Of a stretch of 27,029 nucleotides of DNA, positions 16,097-23,570 are shown in pieces; the first letter of the stretch is position 1, and the number at the start of each line of letters is the position of its first letter. The DNA is from JAWXVE01 sp044425555. GTDB taxonomy: Bacteria > Bacillota > Clostridia > Lachnospirales > Lachnospiraceae. The notes under the pieces are model-generated. The model was given only the letters and a program-made list of their open reading frames with translations, searched no databases and was not told the origin of the DNA. Where the stretch lies: assembly GCA_044425555.1 (NCBI GenBank), contig JAWXVF010000021.1, forward strand, positions 1 through 27,029. Reading direction: 5' to 3'. A program made the translations under genes and the position numbers.

Positions 16097-17423
16097 CTTC
16101 TTTCTCTGCCTCACGTATCGCTTCTTGCTCCTTATAAATCATATATACACCTTGTACTATACTAAACATAACAATCGTGGTTAAAACAGAAGTTCCTCCA
16201 TAGCTAATAAATGGTAAAGTGACCCCTGTTAATGGAATAAACTTGATTCCACCCCCAATGGTTAGGAATGTCTGGAAAATATAAGTCATACCAATCCCAA
16301 TTGCAATTAATCCATAAAATATATTCTCAACTTGTAATGCAATCTGACAGATCACACTAAAACAAGTAAGAGAAATTATAATCAAACAAATTCCCGTTAT
16401 AGCTCCCATTTCTTCTGAAATAGCCGAAAATACAAAATCTGTTTCCACTAATGGTATAGATCTTGGCGTTCCATTCTGTAACCCAAGTCCAAACCAACCA
16501 CCCGTTCCTATCGCAAATAACGACTGGGTAATCTGATACCCTGTGTCATTTAAGTCCGCCCAAGGATTCAACCATGCCTCCACTCGTAATTGCACATGGG
16601 CAAACAATTGATATCCCATATAGGAAGCACAGATTCCTGCCAAAGTACCTCCACCCAAATACCACACATTTCTTGTGGCAAGATATAACATAAAAACGTA
16701 CGCAACATAGTAAATCACCGCGCTTCCTAAATCTTTTGACAATACTAAAATCAAAATATGAAGAGCTGCTCCTATAGTAGCCAAAACCACATAACGAAAT
16801 TTATCTGCCTTAGTAAGCATACTCGCTAAAAAGAATACAAATACTACCTTAATAATCTCTGATGGCTGAAAGGTAATGTCAAATATAGTAAAGGATAACT
16901 TAGATCCATACGTAACACTTCCTGCAATTAAAACAACACCTAATATGGTGATTCCTGTAGCACCATACAAGTAGCCTAACTCCTCCCAAAAAGTAACTTT
17001 ACTAAGCAAGTATGGAATCAACAATGCCAAAATAAAAGCAATGACCATAATAATAAATTGTTTAATAGCTTTGTCTAAAGAAATCCTTGCTAAAATAACA
17101 CTTCCTAATACAAATAACATACTCATATTATTCAGTAATAATTGATTACATCTTGTATAAATAGTTTGAAATAAAATCAACATAGCAAACAACAGAATAA
17201 GCTCAAATGCATAGATAAAGTAATATACAGGATCATCTTTTTGAAAAGTTATGGTTAAAAATCCTACTAAGTGATATGCAAAAATTGATACCATTTGTAA
17301 GCCATGTAAGATACGATTGTGTTCCTTTTGTTGACGAAATAATAAGATACAACTAATTAATGTAAAAAATACCATTATTCCTATCATTATATATTTCGAC
17401 AACACAATAATCATGTGTTCCAT
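16017..17423 (-). CDS. SEDS family peptidoglycan polymerase (FtsW/RodA/SpoVE)
   Basis: The 468-residue multi-pass membrane protein polymerises lipid II into glycan chains. Signatures are TDFVFSAISEEMG, the SEDS periplasmic loop motif, and PLTGVTLPFISYGGTS near the C-terminus. FDITFQPSEIIKVVF is the conserved segment with the SE pair. It has an extended N-terminal membrane region of about four helices before the conserved core, then a basic tail (TRKQKRTTIPK). The paired PBP gene starts inside its coding region, 80 bases before its stop, so translation is probably coupled and the two proteins likely work as one complex. ATG has AAGG somewhat far upstream; ATG at codon 4 is an alternative. Whether it is RodA-, FtsW- or SpoVE-like cannot be decided here. 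Confidence 0.93.
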   Translation of the reverse strand: MEHMIIVLSKYIMIGIMVFFTLISCILLFRQQKEHNRILHGLQMVSIFAYHLVGFLTITFQKDDPVYYFIYAFELILLFAMLILFQTIYTRCNQLLLNNMSMLFVLGSVILARISLDKAIKQFIIMVIAFILALLIPYLLSKVTFWEELGYLYGATGITILGVVLIAGSVTYGSKLSFTIFDITFQPSEIIKVVFVFFLASMLTKADKFRYVVLATIGAALHILILVLSKDLGSAVIYYVAYVFMLYLATRNVWYLGGGTLAGICASYMGYQLFAHVQLRVEAWLNPWADLNDTGYQITQSLFAIGTGGWFGLGLQNGTPRSIPLVETDFVFSAISEEMGAITGICLIIISLTCFSVICQIALQVENIFYGLIAIGIGMTYIFQTFLTIGGGIKFIPLTGVTLPFISYGGTSVLTTIVMFSIVQGVYMIYKEQEAIREAEKEDARRATRKQKRTTIPKEKIIKRRTPQ

Positions 17424-17436
17424 TTATTTCATAACC

Positions 17437-19659
17437 TTATTCTACACCCCTCTTTAGGTGCCCTTTCGTATACACAATTCCAACGGAATCCGCTGTTCGC
17501 TTCTCCACAGAAAAGGTTTCCCAAAAATAGGGAATTAATTGTTTCATTTCTTCTCTTGATTCATTAGTAAAGCTCATAATCCCTTGCATCTTATACTTAG
17601 TTGAAAATACCACCAAACTCTGGTGTAGTGACAATGGTACTGTATTATAAATAATATTATAACAATAATTACAGTTTAAATAAACAGGTAACTTCTTATG
17701 GTAACGATCCACTAGATTCACAAATTGATTCTCTGATCTTGTACAACCATTTTTCGTCTGATACACACAATTAGCAGTAATCATCATAGGAATCTTTCCG
17801 TAACAATAATAGGATTCTCCTTCAAACGGTAATTTGCGAATCTCATTTTGGTTCAATTCATATGGCACAATTATTTGTAAACCTAAGCTTTTATAATATG
17901 CTATTGCTTCCGAATTAAAACAATATACATTGCCATCTATTGCAATCTCTTTCTCATATCCAATTTCTTCTAACCATTGTAATGTTTCTATATTACGTAC
18001 TAGCACCCCCTGTATAGACGCTTGCATTACCATACTTTTCAAACGTTCTAATATCTCATAGGAACGTAATCGCAGAATATAAGGCATTTTTAAATAGCAC
18101 TCTAGAGAACCCTCTAACCACTCATTCCCAATATATTCTTCTACTTCATTCTCTCGTAAGATTAAGTCACTTTCTACATAGACTCTACCTATATAATCAT
18201 ATTGACTACATTCTCTTAATTGTTCCAATGAACAAACGCTAATGTGTAGCGTTTGTTTCCCTCTCTCTTGTTTTACGTTCTTCTCTGTTACCTCTATGGT
18301 TACATCATTGACTAAAGACTCACTTACAGCATCTAACGAATTCTCTGTGTCATTCCCTCTACATCTTTTCTGATGCTTATTTCCATGAGTTAAAATCAAC
18401 TGCTCCATGGCAATCATACCATTTCTTCGTAATTCATTCAGATCTTTAATTGGTAGAAAGCACTTCCCTTTTCTCTCTACTACCAACTCACTGATTTCAA
18501 AGTGCGTATCTCCCACTTTACTCATTTGCTTCCTAATATCTGCTTCTTCTAAAGGGCGTTTCTGTGCTTCTTGAATTACAGCTCCCTCCACTACTACACG
18601 TCCATATGTAACATGGTGTAAAATCGCTTGTATACGTTCTCCTACTTGCAATACCACTTGCATAGTAATAGGAACTTTCCACTCTTTTTCTAGATACTTC
18701 TGTTGTATTTCCTCTAACATCTCTTGGGAGGTCACACCATAGCTAGGTTGTTCTAATGTCACCATATTAGAACCGTTGTGCTTATGGTAATATCCTTTAG
18801 ACAACTCGCTTCGAATATATAATTGACTAATGTATTCTAAGTCTTTCGTCTCTATGAAAAACTCTTTCGTAGGATTATTCTCATACAAATCTATATACTT
18901 TCTATAAATAGCAGTTACACCTGCTGTATATTCTGGTCGCTTCATTCGTCCTTCAATTTTCAAAGAATGAACTCCTGCTTTTATCAAGGAATCTAACTGT
19001 GGTAACAAACATAAATCCTTTAAACTTAATAAATATTCTTGCGTTCCACTTACTTGTTCTAACTCATAAGGTAATCGACATGGTTGTGCACATTTTCCAC
19101 GATTGCCACTACGCCCCCCTAACACACTACTAAAAAGACAATTACCTGAATAAGCATAACACATAGAACCATGCACAAACATTTCTATCTCAACATCCAC
19201 TTCTTCTCTAATACGTTCTATTTCACGAAGACTTAATTCTCTAGCCACTACAATACGAGAAGCCCCCATATTCTTTAATCGTCTCGCACCATACACACCT
19301 GTAATTGCCATTTGCGTACTACAGTGTAGCTCTAAGCTTGGAAAATTCTTCTGAATCCACAAAAAAACTCCAATGTCTTGCACAATCACACCATCTAACT
19401 GTGCATGGTATAATGGTTGTAAATAAGAACCTAGATTCCCTAGTTCTTCTTCTTTTAACAAAGTATTCACTGTGACATATACTTTGCGTCCAAATAAATG
19501 AGCATACGTAATTGCTTGTACAATCTCTTCTTCTGAAAAATTCTCTGCATACGCTCTTGCTCCATATTGATTCCCTGCTAAATATACTGCATCTGCCCCT
19601 GCATGAATGGCTCCAAGAAATCCTTTATAATTACCTGCTGGTGCTAATAACTCTATCAT
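17437..19659 (-). CDS. U32 family protein (putative RNA hydroxylation enzyme)
   Basis: From the ATG at 19657-19659 the protein has 740 residues and begins MIELLAPAGNYKGFLGAIHAGADAVY (first 20: MIELLAPAGNYKGFLGAIHA), the U32 N-terminus. The family signature MFVHGSMCYAYSGNCLFSS, then GRSGNRGKCAQPCR, lies at about 165-205 with its conserved Cys residues. A Cys cluster near the end (CVYQTKNGC, then YLNCNYCYN) follows a collagenase-like/DUF3656-type middle. Long U32 proteins of this build include RlhA, which hydroxylates 23S rRNA; short ones include TrhP, for tRNA. Older names call them collagenase-like peptidases. An Fe-S cluster held by these Cys is inferred. The frame extends 13 codons up to a TTG without good signal. 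It is 13 bases before the SEDS gene and follows zapA. Confidence 0.88.
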   Translation of the reverse strand: MIELLAPAGNYKGFLGAIHAGADAVYLAGNQYGARAYAENFSEEEIVQAITYAHLFGRKVYVTVNTLLKEEELGNLGSYLQPLYHAQLDGVIVQDIGVFLWIQKNFPSLELHCSTQMAITGVYGARRLKNMGASRIVVARELSLREIERIREEVDVEIEMFVHGSMCYAYSGNCLFSSVLGGRSGNRGKCAQPCRLPYELEQVSGTQEYLLSLKDLCLLPQLDSLIKAGVHSLKIEGRMKRPEYTAGVTAIYRKYIDLYENNPTKEFFIETKDLEYISQLYIRSELSKGYYHKHNGSNMVTLEQPSYGVTSQEMLEEIQQKYLEKEWKVPITMQVVLQVGERIQAILHHVTYGRVVVEGAVIQEAQKRPLEEADIRKQMSKVGDTHFEISELVVERKGKCFLPIKDLNELRRNGMIAMEQLILTHGNKHQKRCRGNDTENSLDAVSESLVNDVTIEVTEKNVKQERGKQTLHISVCSLEQLRECSQYDYIGRVYVESDLILRENEVEEYIGNEWLEGSLECYLKMPYILRLRSYEILERLKSMVMQASIQGVLVRNIETLQWLEEIGYEKEIAIDGNVYCFNSEAIAYYKSLGLQIIVPYELNQNEIRKLPFEGESYYCYGKIPMMITANCVYQTKNGCTRSENQFVNLVDRYHKKLPVYLNCNYCYNIIYNTVPLSLHQSLVVFSTKYKMQGIMSFTNESREEMKQLIPYFWETFSVEKRTADSVGIVYTKGHLKRGVE

Positions 19660-19707
19660 TTTACTTCTGTTGCCTTTCTTACAAAAACAGACTGTCAATA
19701 CGACAGC

Positions 19708-20103
19708 CTACTTGTTGTGATTCCTCTTTAACTTCTTCAATTCATTTACTTCGTCTAATAAATTCTGATATTTTATATTCGTAGCCGTTAACTTATGAGT
19801 CATCTCTATTAGTTCTTGCTTCGTATCAATTAATTCTTGTTTCGTATCTACTAACTCATGCTTTAGGTCGTATAATCCATCTAATTCTTCCTTCACTTTA
19901 AAGTAATCGCCTGCCACATTTAATTGAATTAATAATTGCTTCATCTCGCGATCTAATGTTTTATAAGACTCTAGACTACTAAATTCTTGTAATTTCTGAT
20001 TCAAATATTCCGCAATGGTATGTAACTTGTCTTCACTTTCATCCCCTTTTAAGGTAATTACTCGCTTACCCACCTTAATTTCTATCTGATTCTTAGAAGA
20101 CAT
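19708..20103 (-). CDS. zapA: Cell division protein ZapA
   Basis: ZapA binds and bundles FtsZ at the division ring. The 131-residue protein opens with NQIEIKVGKRVITLKGDES, the beta-hairpin start of the ZapA domain, then LHTIAEYLNQKLQEF and a long helix, followed by a coiled coil to the end. The coiled coil contains a tandem seven-residue repeat (feature at 19795-19857), and the protein is longer than the minimal ZapA of about 85-110 residues. The start is ATG at 20101-20103, with GAGGTG five bases upstream; the TTG just before is too close to that signal. Between ruvB and the U32 gene is a common place for zapA in clostridia. A promoter at 20147-20174 may give it independent expression. Confidence 0.88.
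   Translation of the reverse strand: MSSKNQIEIKVGKRVITLKGDESEDKLHTIAEYLNQKLQEFSSLESYKTLDREMKQLLIQLNVAGDYFKVKEELDGLYDLKHELVDTKQELIDTKQELIEMTHKLTATNIKYQNLLDEVNELKKLKRNHNK
19795..19857 (-). repeat. Tandem 21-bp (seven-codon) repeat inside zapA
   Basis: Three consecutive 21-base units encode ELVDTKQ, ELIDTKQ and ELIEMTH. The first two are nearly identical at the protein level. One unit equals one coiled-coil heptad, so copy number could change without breaking the frame or the coil. Confidence 0.7.
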
Positions 20104-20146
20104 CAATTCACCTCACATACTATCTATACTAATTACCACTTACTCC

Positions 20147-20174
20147 ATTATAGCAAATTATTCTAGTTTTACAA
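20147..20174 (-). promoter_or_regulatory. Probable internal promoter for zapA
   Basis: On the minus strand TTGTAA (20169-20174), a 16-base spacer and TATAAT (20147-20152) lie across the ruvB stop codon, 44 bases before zapA. It would let zapA and the cell-wall genes be expressed without the ruvA promoter and its LexA-type site. Confidence 0.55.
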
Positions 20175-21156
20175 GTCCAAAATGTTGATAGGTTAATTCT
20201 GTAGCAACCCTTCCTCTAGGAGTCCTATTAATCAGTCCATTTTGAATCAAATAGGGTTCGTAAACATCTTCTAACGTTCCCACATCTTCCCCAATTGCAG
20301 CTGCCAAAGTTTCTAACCCCACTGGCCCACCAGAGAATTTGTCCATAATAGTCTGCAATATCATACGATCAATTCGATCTAATCCCATCCGATCTACTTC
20401 TAATAAATCTAAAGCAATTATCGCTACATCTTGTGTAATCTTACCGTCATACTTTACTTGTGCAAAGTCTCTCACACGTTTTAAGATTCGATTAGCAAGC
20501 CTAGGAGTTCCCCTACTTCTTCTTGCCAATTCTGTTGCTCCTAATTCCTCTATTTCTACTTCTAAAATCTTGGCAGAATGTTGAATGATTACCTGTAATT
20601 CTTCTACGCTATAGAATTCTAAATGACTTGCAATTCCAAATCGATCTCGTAATGGTGCTGTTAATAAACCTGCCCTTGTAGTCGCACCCACTAGCGTAAA
20701 CTTTGGTAAGTCCAACCGAATAGATTTCGCCGAAGAACCTTTTCCTATCATGATATCAATAGCATAATCTTCCATAGCAGGATATAATACTTCTTCTACT
20801 TGTCGATTTAGCCGATGAATTTCATCCACAAATAATACATCTCCTTCTTGTAGATTATTTAAAATTGCTGCCATTTCTCCTGTTTTCTCTATAGCTGGCC
20901 CACTTGTTACTTTCATGGAAACACCCATTTCATTGGCAATAATTCCTGCAAGTGTTGTCTTTCCTAACCCAGGGGGGCCATAAAATAACACGTGATCTAA
21001 TTGATCCTTTCGATACTTAGCTGCATCTATGTACACTTTCAAGTTCTCTTTCACCTTACTCTGACCTATATACTCCTCTAACAATTGAGGTCTAAGATTT
21101 CCTTCTAACTTTTTATCTTCTTCTGTAATCTTCGTTTCTATTATACGTTCTTTCAT
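20158..21156 (-). CDS. ruvB: Holliday junction branch migration helicase RuvB
   Basis: RuvB is the hexameric AAA+ motor that, with RuvA, moves Holliday junctions during recombinational repair. The 332-residue length is standard. The Walker A motif is GPPGLGKTT (60-68), Walker B is VLFVDEIH (107-114), sensor 1 is GATTR (157-161) and the arginine-finger region is LRDRFG (169-174). RGTPRLANRILKRVRDFA is the sensor-2 region, and the winged-helix end carries GPVGLETLAAA, YEPYLIQNG and RTPRGRV. It follows ruvA after 23 bases. The last codons overlap the probable zapA promoter. Confidence 0.98.
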   Translation of the reverse strand: MKERIIETKITEEDKKLEGNLRPQLLEEYIGQSKVKENLKVYIDAAKYRKDQLDHVLFYGPPGLGKTTLAGIIANEMGVSMKVTSGPAIEKTGEMAAILNNLQEGDVLFVDEIHRLNRQVEEVLYPAMEDYAIDIMIGKGSSAKSIRLDLPKFTLVGATTRAGLLTAPLRDRFGIASHLEFYSVEELQVIIQHSAKILEVEIEELGATELARRSRGTPRLANRILKRVRDFAQVKYDGKITQDVAIIALDLLEVDRMGLDRIDRMILQTIMDKFSGGPVGLETLAAAIGEDVGTLEDVYEPYLIQNGLINRTPRGRVATELTYQHFGLVKLE

Positions 21157-21179
21157 GTAAGTTCCATTCTCTATGATCT

Positions 21180-21764
21180 CTATATCATTTTCTTAAGTAC
21201 TAATTTCAAGATTTCTTCTGTTTCCATATTCTCATCAATGGTAATCTTCTTCATTCCTTTTAAAATATCAGAAGCCGAATAACCTAATGCCATTAATGCT
21301 TGTGTCACTTCTTCTCTTGCCATCGTATGTTCTTGTTGTATCGTAGTACTATTAAATTCCTCAATGGTAATCTTATTCTTAAGTTCTAAGATTAATCGTT
21401 GTGCTGTTTTCAAACCAATCCCTGGAGACTTTGCAATTAATTTATCATCTCCTGCTAAAATTGCATATTGCAATTCTGTATATCCAATTACCGATAATAT
21501 GGATAAAGCACCTTTTGGTCCAATGCCATTCACTGTTAGTAATAATCGAAATAACTCTAACTCTTCTGTCGTAAGAAATCCATATAATAAAAATGCATCT
21601 TCTCTCACACACGTATAAGTATGAATCTGTATCTTAGAACCACACACTGGTAGTAATCCAATAGTCTTAGCTGAAACAAATACATTATATCCTATATTAC
21701 TAACTTCCACCACTATTTGTTCTTCTGATACTGCAATTAGTTCTCCTTTTAAATAAGCTATCAT
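21180..21764 (-). CDS. ruvA: Holliday junction DNA helicase subunit RuvA
   Basis: RuvA binds the four-way junction and loads RuvB. The 194-residue protein opens MIAYLKGELIAV in the OB-fold domain and includes YTCVREDAFLLYGF. Two helix-hairpin-helix units follow (LLTVNGIGPKGALSIL and AKSPGIGLKTAQRLILEL), then the flexible acidic linker and domain III (REEVTQALMALGYS). The start is ATG at 21762-21764 with GGAG eight bases upstream; a GTG one codon earlier is possible but less likely. It heads a long leftward operon with a promoter at 21794-21822 and a LexA-type box just after its -10. Confidence 0.97.
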   Translation of the reverse strand: MIAYLKGELIAVSEEQIVVEVSNIGYNVFVSAKTIGLLPVCGSKIQIHTYTCVREDAFLLYGFLTTEELELFRLLLTVNGIGPKGALSILSVIGYTELQYAILAGDDKLIAKSPGIGLKTAQRLILELKNKITIEEFNSTTIQQEHTMAREEVTQALMALGYSASDILKGMKKITIDENMETEEILKLVLKKMI

Positions 21765-21779
21765 CACGCTCTCTCCAAT

Positions 21780-21793
21780 CGAATGTTTGTTCT
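21780..21793. promoter_or_regulatory. lexA box: Candidate LexA (SOS) operator of ruvAB
   Basis: CGAATGTTTGTTCT matches the Gram-positive LexA/DinR consensus CGAACNNNNGTTCG at eight of ten fixed positions, with half-sites CGAA and GTTC correctly spaced. It directly follows the ruvA -10 box, so a bound repressor would block transcription. ruvAB is a known LexA target in Bacillus subtilis. Confidence 0.6.
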
Positions 21794-21822
21794 ATTTTAT
21801 CACAAACATACAACAATTTCAA
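21794..21822 (-). promoter_or_regulatory. Promoter of ruvAB operon
   Basis: On the minus strand TTGAAA (21817-21822), a 17-base spacer and TAAAAT (21794-21799) lie 30 bases before ruvA. No other promoter of this quality was seen upstream of ruvA. Confidence 0.65.
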
Positions 21823-21844
21823 TGAGCAATTCTTTTATTTTCTA

Positions 21845-22432
21845 TTAACGAAAAAACTCGTGTCCTCCATGTTGAAATAGCAACGTTAATTTTCGATCAA
21901 ACCATGTAACATCGTCTGTATTAGCATATTGTCTTGCCATAAAGTATAAAGCCCCCTCTGAATAATCTTCTCCGTCCATAGCACGTTCTACCGCCTCTTT
22001 CGTGGAATCAGATATACTCACACTGTAATACACTCCATTGGACACTGGAGAAAACTGGTAACGTCCATTTACTTGATGAAAGATGACGCCATGAATAGAA
22101 TTAGGAAATTGTGTACTTGACACGCGATTAAGCACTACGTTACACACCAAGATTTTTCCAATCATATCTTCTCCCCTTGCTTCCGCTTCTACAATACGCT
22201 CTAACATGGTATATTCATCCTCTGTATAAACTTCTATTTCTTTTTCTAATAATTCTTTTTCTATTGTACGTTGAGAAGATCCATGTTCTTGTTCTTGTTT
22301 CGTAAAATACTTAGCAACGTCCTTTATATAATTTGTTACTTCCTCTGTATTACTGGTGATATAACATAGACTTAGAAAACAATTCATAGCAATTAACATA
22401 CTCGCATATTTCCGATAATTATTCTGCCTCAT
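21845..22432 (-). CDS. SleB/CwlJ-type cell wall hydrolase, membrane-anchored
   Basis: The 195-residue protein has a signal-anchor (about 11-27, MLIAMNCFLSLCYI) and a linker rich in Glu and Lys to about 75. The Hydrolase_2 domain follows, with ERIVEAEARGEDMIGKILV carrying the presumed catalytic Glu, then VVLNRVSS, GRYQFSPV and a final YFMARQYANTDD. In Bacillus, SleB is a spore-cortex lytic transglycosylase and CwlJ is its partner; vegetative relatives exist too. There is no separate peptidoglycan-binding domain, unlike true SleB, so it is a shortened form. AGGAGAAAAG precedes the ATG. It lies 80 bases upstream of ruvA, in the same direction, but the ruvA promoter separates them. The 94 bases before its start (22433-22526) hold a 6-bp palindrome (ATACTA/TAGTAT, 22465-22479) but no promoter I can be sure of. 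Confidence 0.88.
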   Translation of the reverse strand: MRQNNYRKYASMLIAMNCFLSLCYITSNTEEVTNYIKDVAKYFTKQEQEHGSSQRTIEKELLEKEIEVYTEDEYTMLERIVEAEARGEDMIGKILVCNVVLNRVSSTQFPNSIHGVIFHQVNGRYQFSPVSNGVYYSVSISDSTKEAVERAMDGEDYSEGALYFMARQYANTDDVTWFDRKLTLLFQHGGHEFFR

Positions 22433-22526
22433 CTTTTCTCCTAATTTGCCTGTCCTATTTTATAATACTATTTTAGTATATGCACATTAGGTGTAAGATT
22501 ATTCCATTTTTTTTACCTTTTTTTAC

Positions 22527-22555
22527 TTGTGAATGATTTTAGAAGGTGATATACT
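22527..22555 (+). promoter_or_regulatory. Promoter of the small-protein/AP2 two-gene unit
   Basis: TTGTGA (22527-22532), a 17-base spacer and TATACT (22550-22555) lie 50 bases before the first start codon. A TG one base upstream of the -10 makes it an extended -10 promoter, so it may work even with its weak -35. Confidence 0.65.
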
Positions 22556-22605
22556 TTTATTATTAAAATAAAGAATATAATAAGGCAATCGTAAAGGAGA
22601 CTTCT

Positions 22606-22770
22606 ATGAATTTTATGTCTGTTAACTCTCATATACCTACTTACAAACCATCTACACAGAATATTACTAGTTCCCATAAAAACAGGGAAACTTTAGAGCA
22701 AACCTCTACTACTACGGATATTGATATTGAAGAAGAATATGTAACTACATTTAACCCTGAAATTTCATGA
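22606..22770 (+). CDS. 54-residue Ser/Thr-rich small protein, coupled to AP2 gene
   Basis: This short frame begins with ATG preceded by AAAGGAGA five bases away, an almost perfect Shine-Dalgarno. The protein runs MNFMSVNSHIPTYKPSTQNI and continues polar, with TSTTTDIDIEEEYVTTF near the end. It has no membrane segment, no Cys and no recognisable domain; it looks disordered, with an acidic patch (DIDIEEE). Its TGA overlaps the ATG of the next gene (ATGA), so the two are almost certainly translated together. The good promoter and ribosome site argue for a real gene rather than a chance frame. I do not recognise a family. It could be a partner or inhibitor of the AP2 protein, or a leader peptide that sets its translation. 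Confidence 0.7.
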   Translation: MNFMSVNSHIPTYKPSTQNITSSHKNRETLEQTSTTTDIDIEEEYVTTFNPEIS

Positions 22771-23570
22771 AAAAATTAGAAGGCGTATACACCACCAAAC
22801 GAAAGGATGGAAGTATTTATCATCGTGCTTCTATCACCCATCTTAATAAACATATTAGTCTAGGCAGTTATGATACCAACGAGCTTGCTCATAGTGCCTA
22901 TGTTTTTGCTCGGGAACTTTTAACGAGTTCTACAGAGCAAGTAACAGACTATATGGACTCTTGTATCTTACCCTTTACGAAATGGGTAGTTTTATTAAAT
23001 TATCGTGATAATCAACTATATTTTCATACACCTATTTATCTAAAAGAAAGCTATTTTCTATACTATTTATCTCCTACTACTATTTTAACATTTGATAGAG
23101 ACGATTTATTCTACTACGCTAAGCGTACCATTATGCAACGAAAAAGACATTTGTTCGTAGCTGATTATGGAATGCAAGTAAATATCCTAAATCGTTACGG
23201 CATTCGTAGTTATAGTGTGTGTGGACGTGACTATCGCTTTATTAATGATGATGTGTACGATTTTCGTTATAGCAATATTGAAATCATTAACCCTTATATG
23301 GGTGTTCAACGCGTAATCAAGAACGAGCAAATCAAGTACAAAACTACTATACATCTTCGTAGTAATTACGTAGTTGGATATTATGAAACACAAAGCGAAG
23401 CTGCTATCGCCTATAATAAGGCAGTAGATCAGCTTCGTCAAAACGGATTTATCAAGGAGTTCATCACTAACTATATTGAAGATATTTCTCCTAGAGAATA
23501 TGCCGAAATCTATTCCAAAATTTCCATTTCCAAACGTCTTCCTACTTTTTCGTGTAATCAATCAAAGTAA
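22767..23570 (+). CDS. Protein with two AP2-like DNA-binding domains
   Basis: The 267-residue protein carries an AP2-like domain at each end. The first (about 5-52) has GVYTTKRKDGSIYHRASI then LGSYDTNELAHSAYVFA. The second (about 178-230) has GVQRVIKN, YKTTIHLRSNYVVGYYETQS and EAAIAYNKAV. Both show the three-strand-plus-helix pattern of AP2 domains (compare plant GVR...W.A.I, LGTFDTAEEAARAYD). The centre (about 117-176, GRDYRFINDDVYDFRYSNI) resembles the HNH region of AP2-containing homing endonucleases, but the catalytic His residues are missing. I therefore read it as a DNA-binding protein derived from such an endonuclease; its target is unknown. Its 3' end overlaps the convergent GH25-like gene by 29 bases. 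Confidence 0.75.
   Translation: MKKLEGVYTTKRKDGSIYHRASITHLNKHISLGSYDTNELAHSAYVFARELLTSSTEQVTDYMDSCILPFTKWVVLLNYRDNQLYFHTPIYLKESYFLYYLSPTTILTFDRDDLFYYAKRTIMQRKRHLFVADYGMQVNILNRYGIRSYSVCGRDYRFINDDVYDFRYSNIEIINPYMGVQRVIKNEQIKYKTTIHLRSNYVVGYYETQSEAAIAYNKAVDQLRQNGFIKEFITNYIEDISPREYAEIYSKISISKRLPTFSCNQSK

Noticed and set aside
19660..19698. Upstream TTG start for the U32 gene
   Set aside because: U32 proteins start at MxELLAPAGN; the extra 13 residues have no family similarity.
23187..23561. Minus-strand frame opposite the AP2 gene
   Set aside because: It has no ribosome site, and the plus strand there codes for a protein with recognisable domains.
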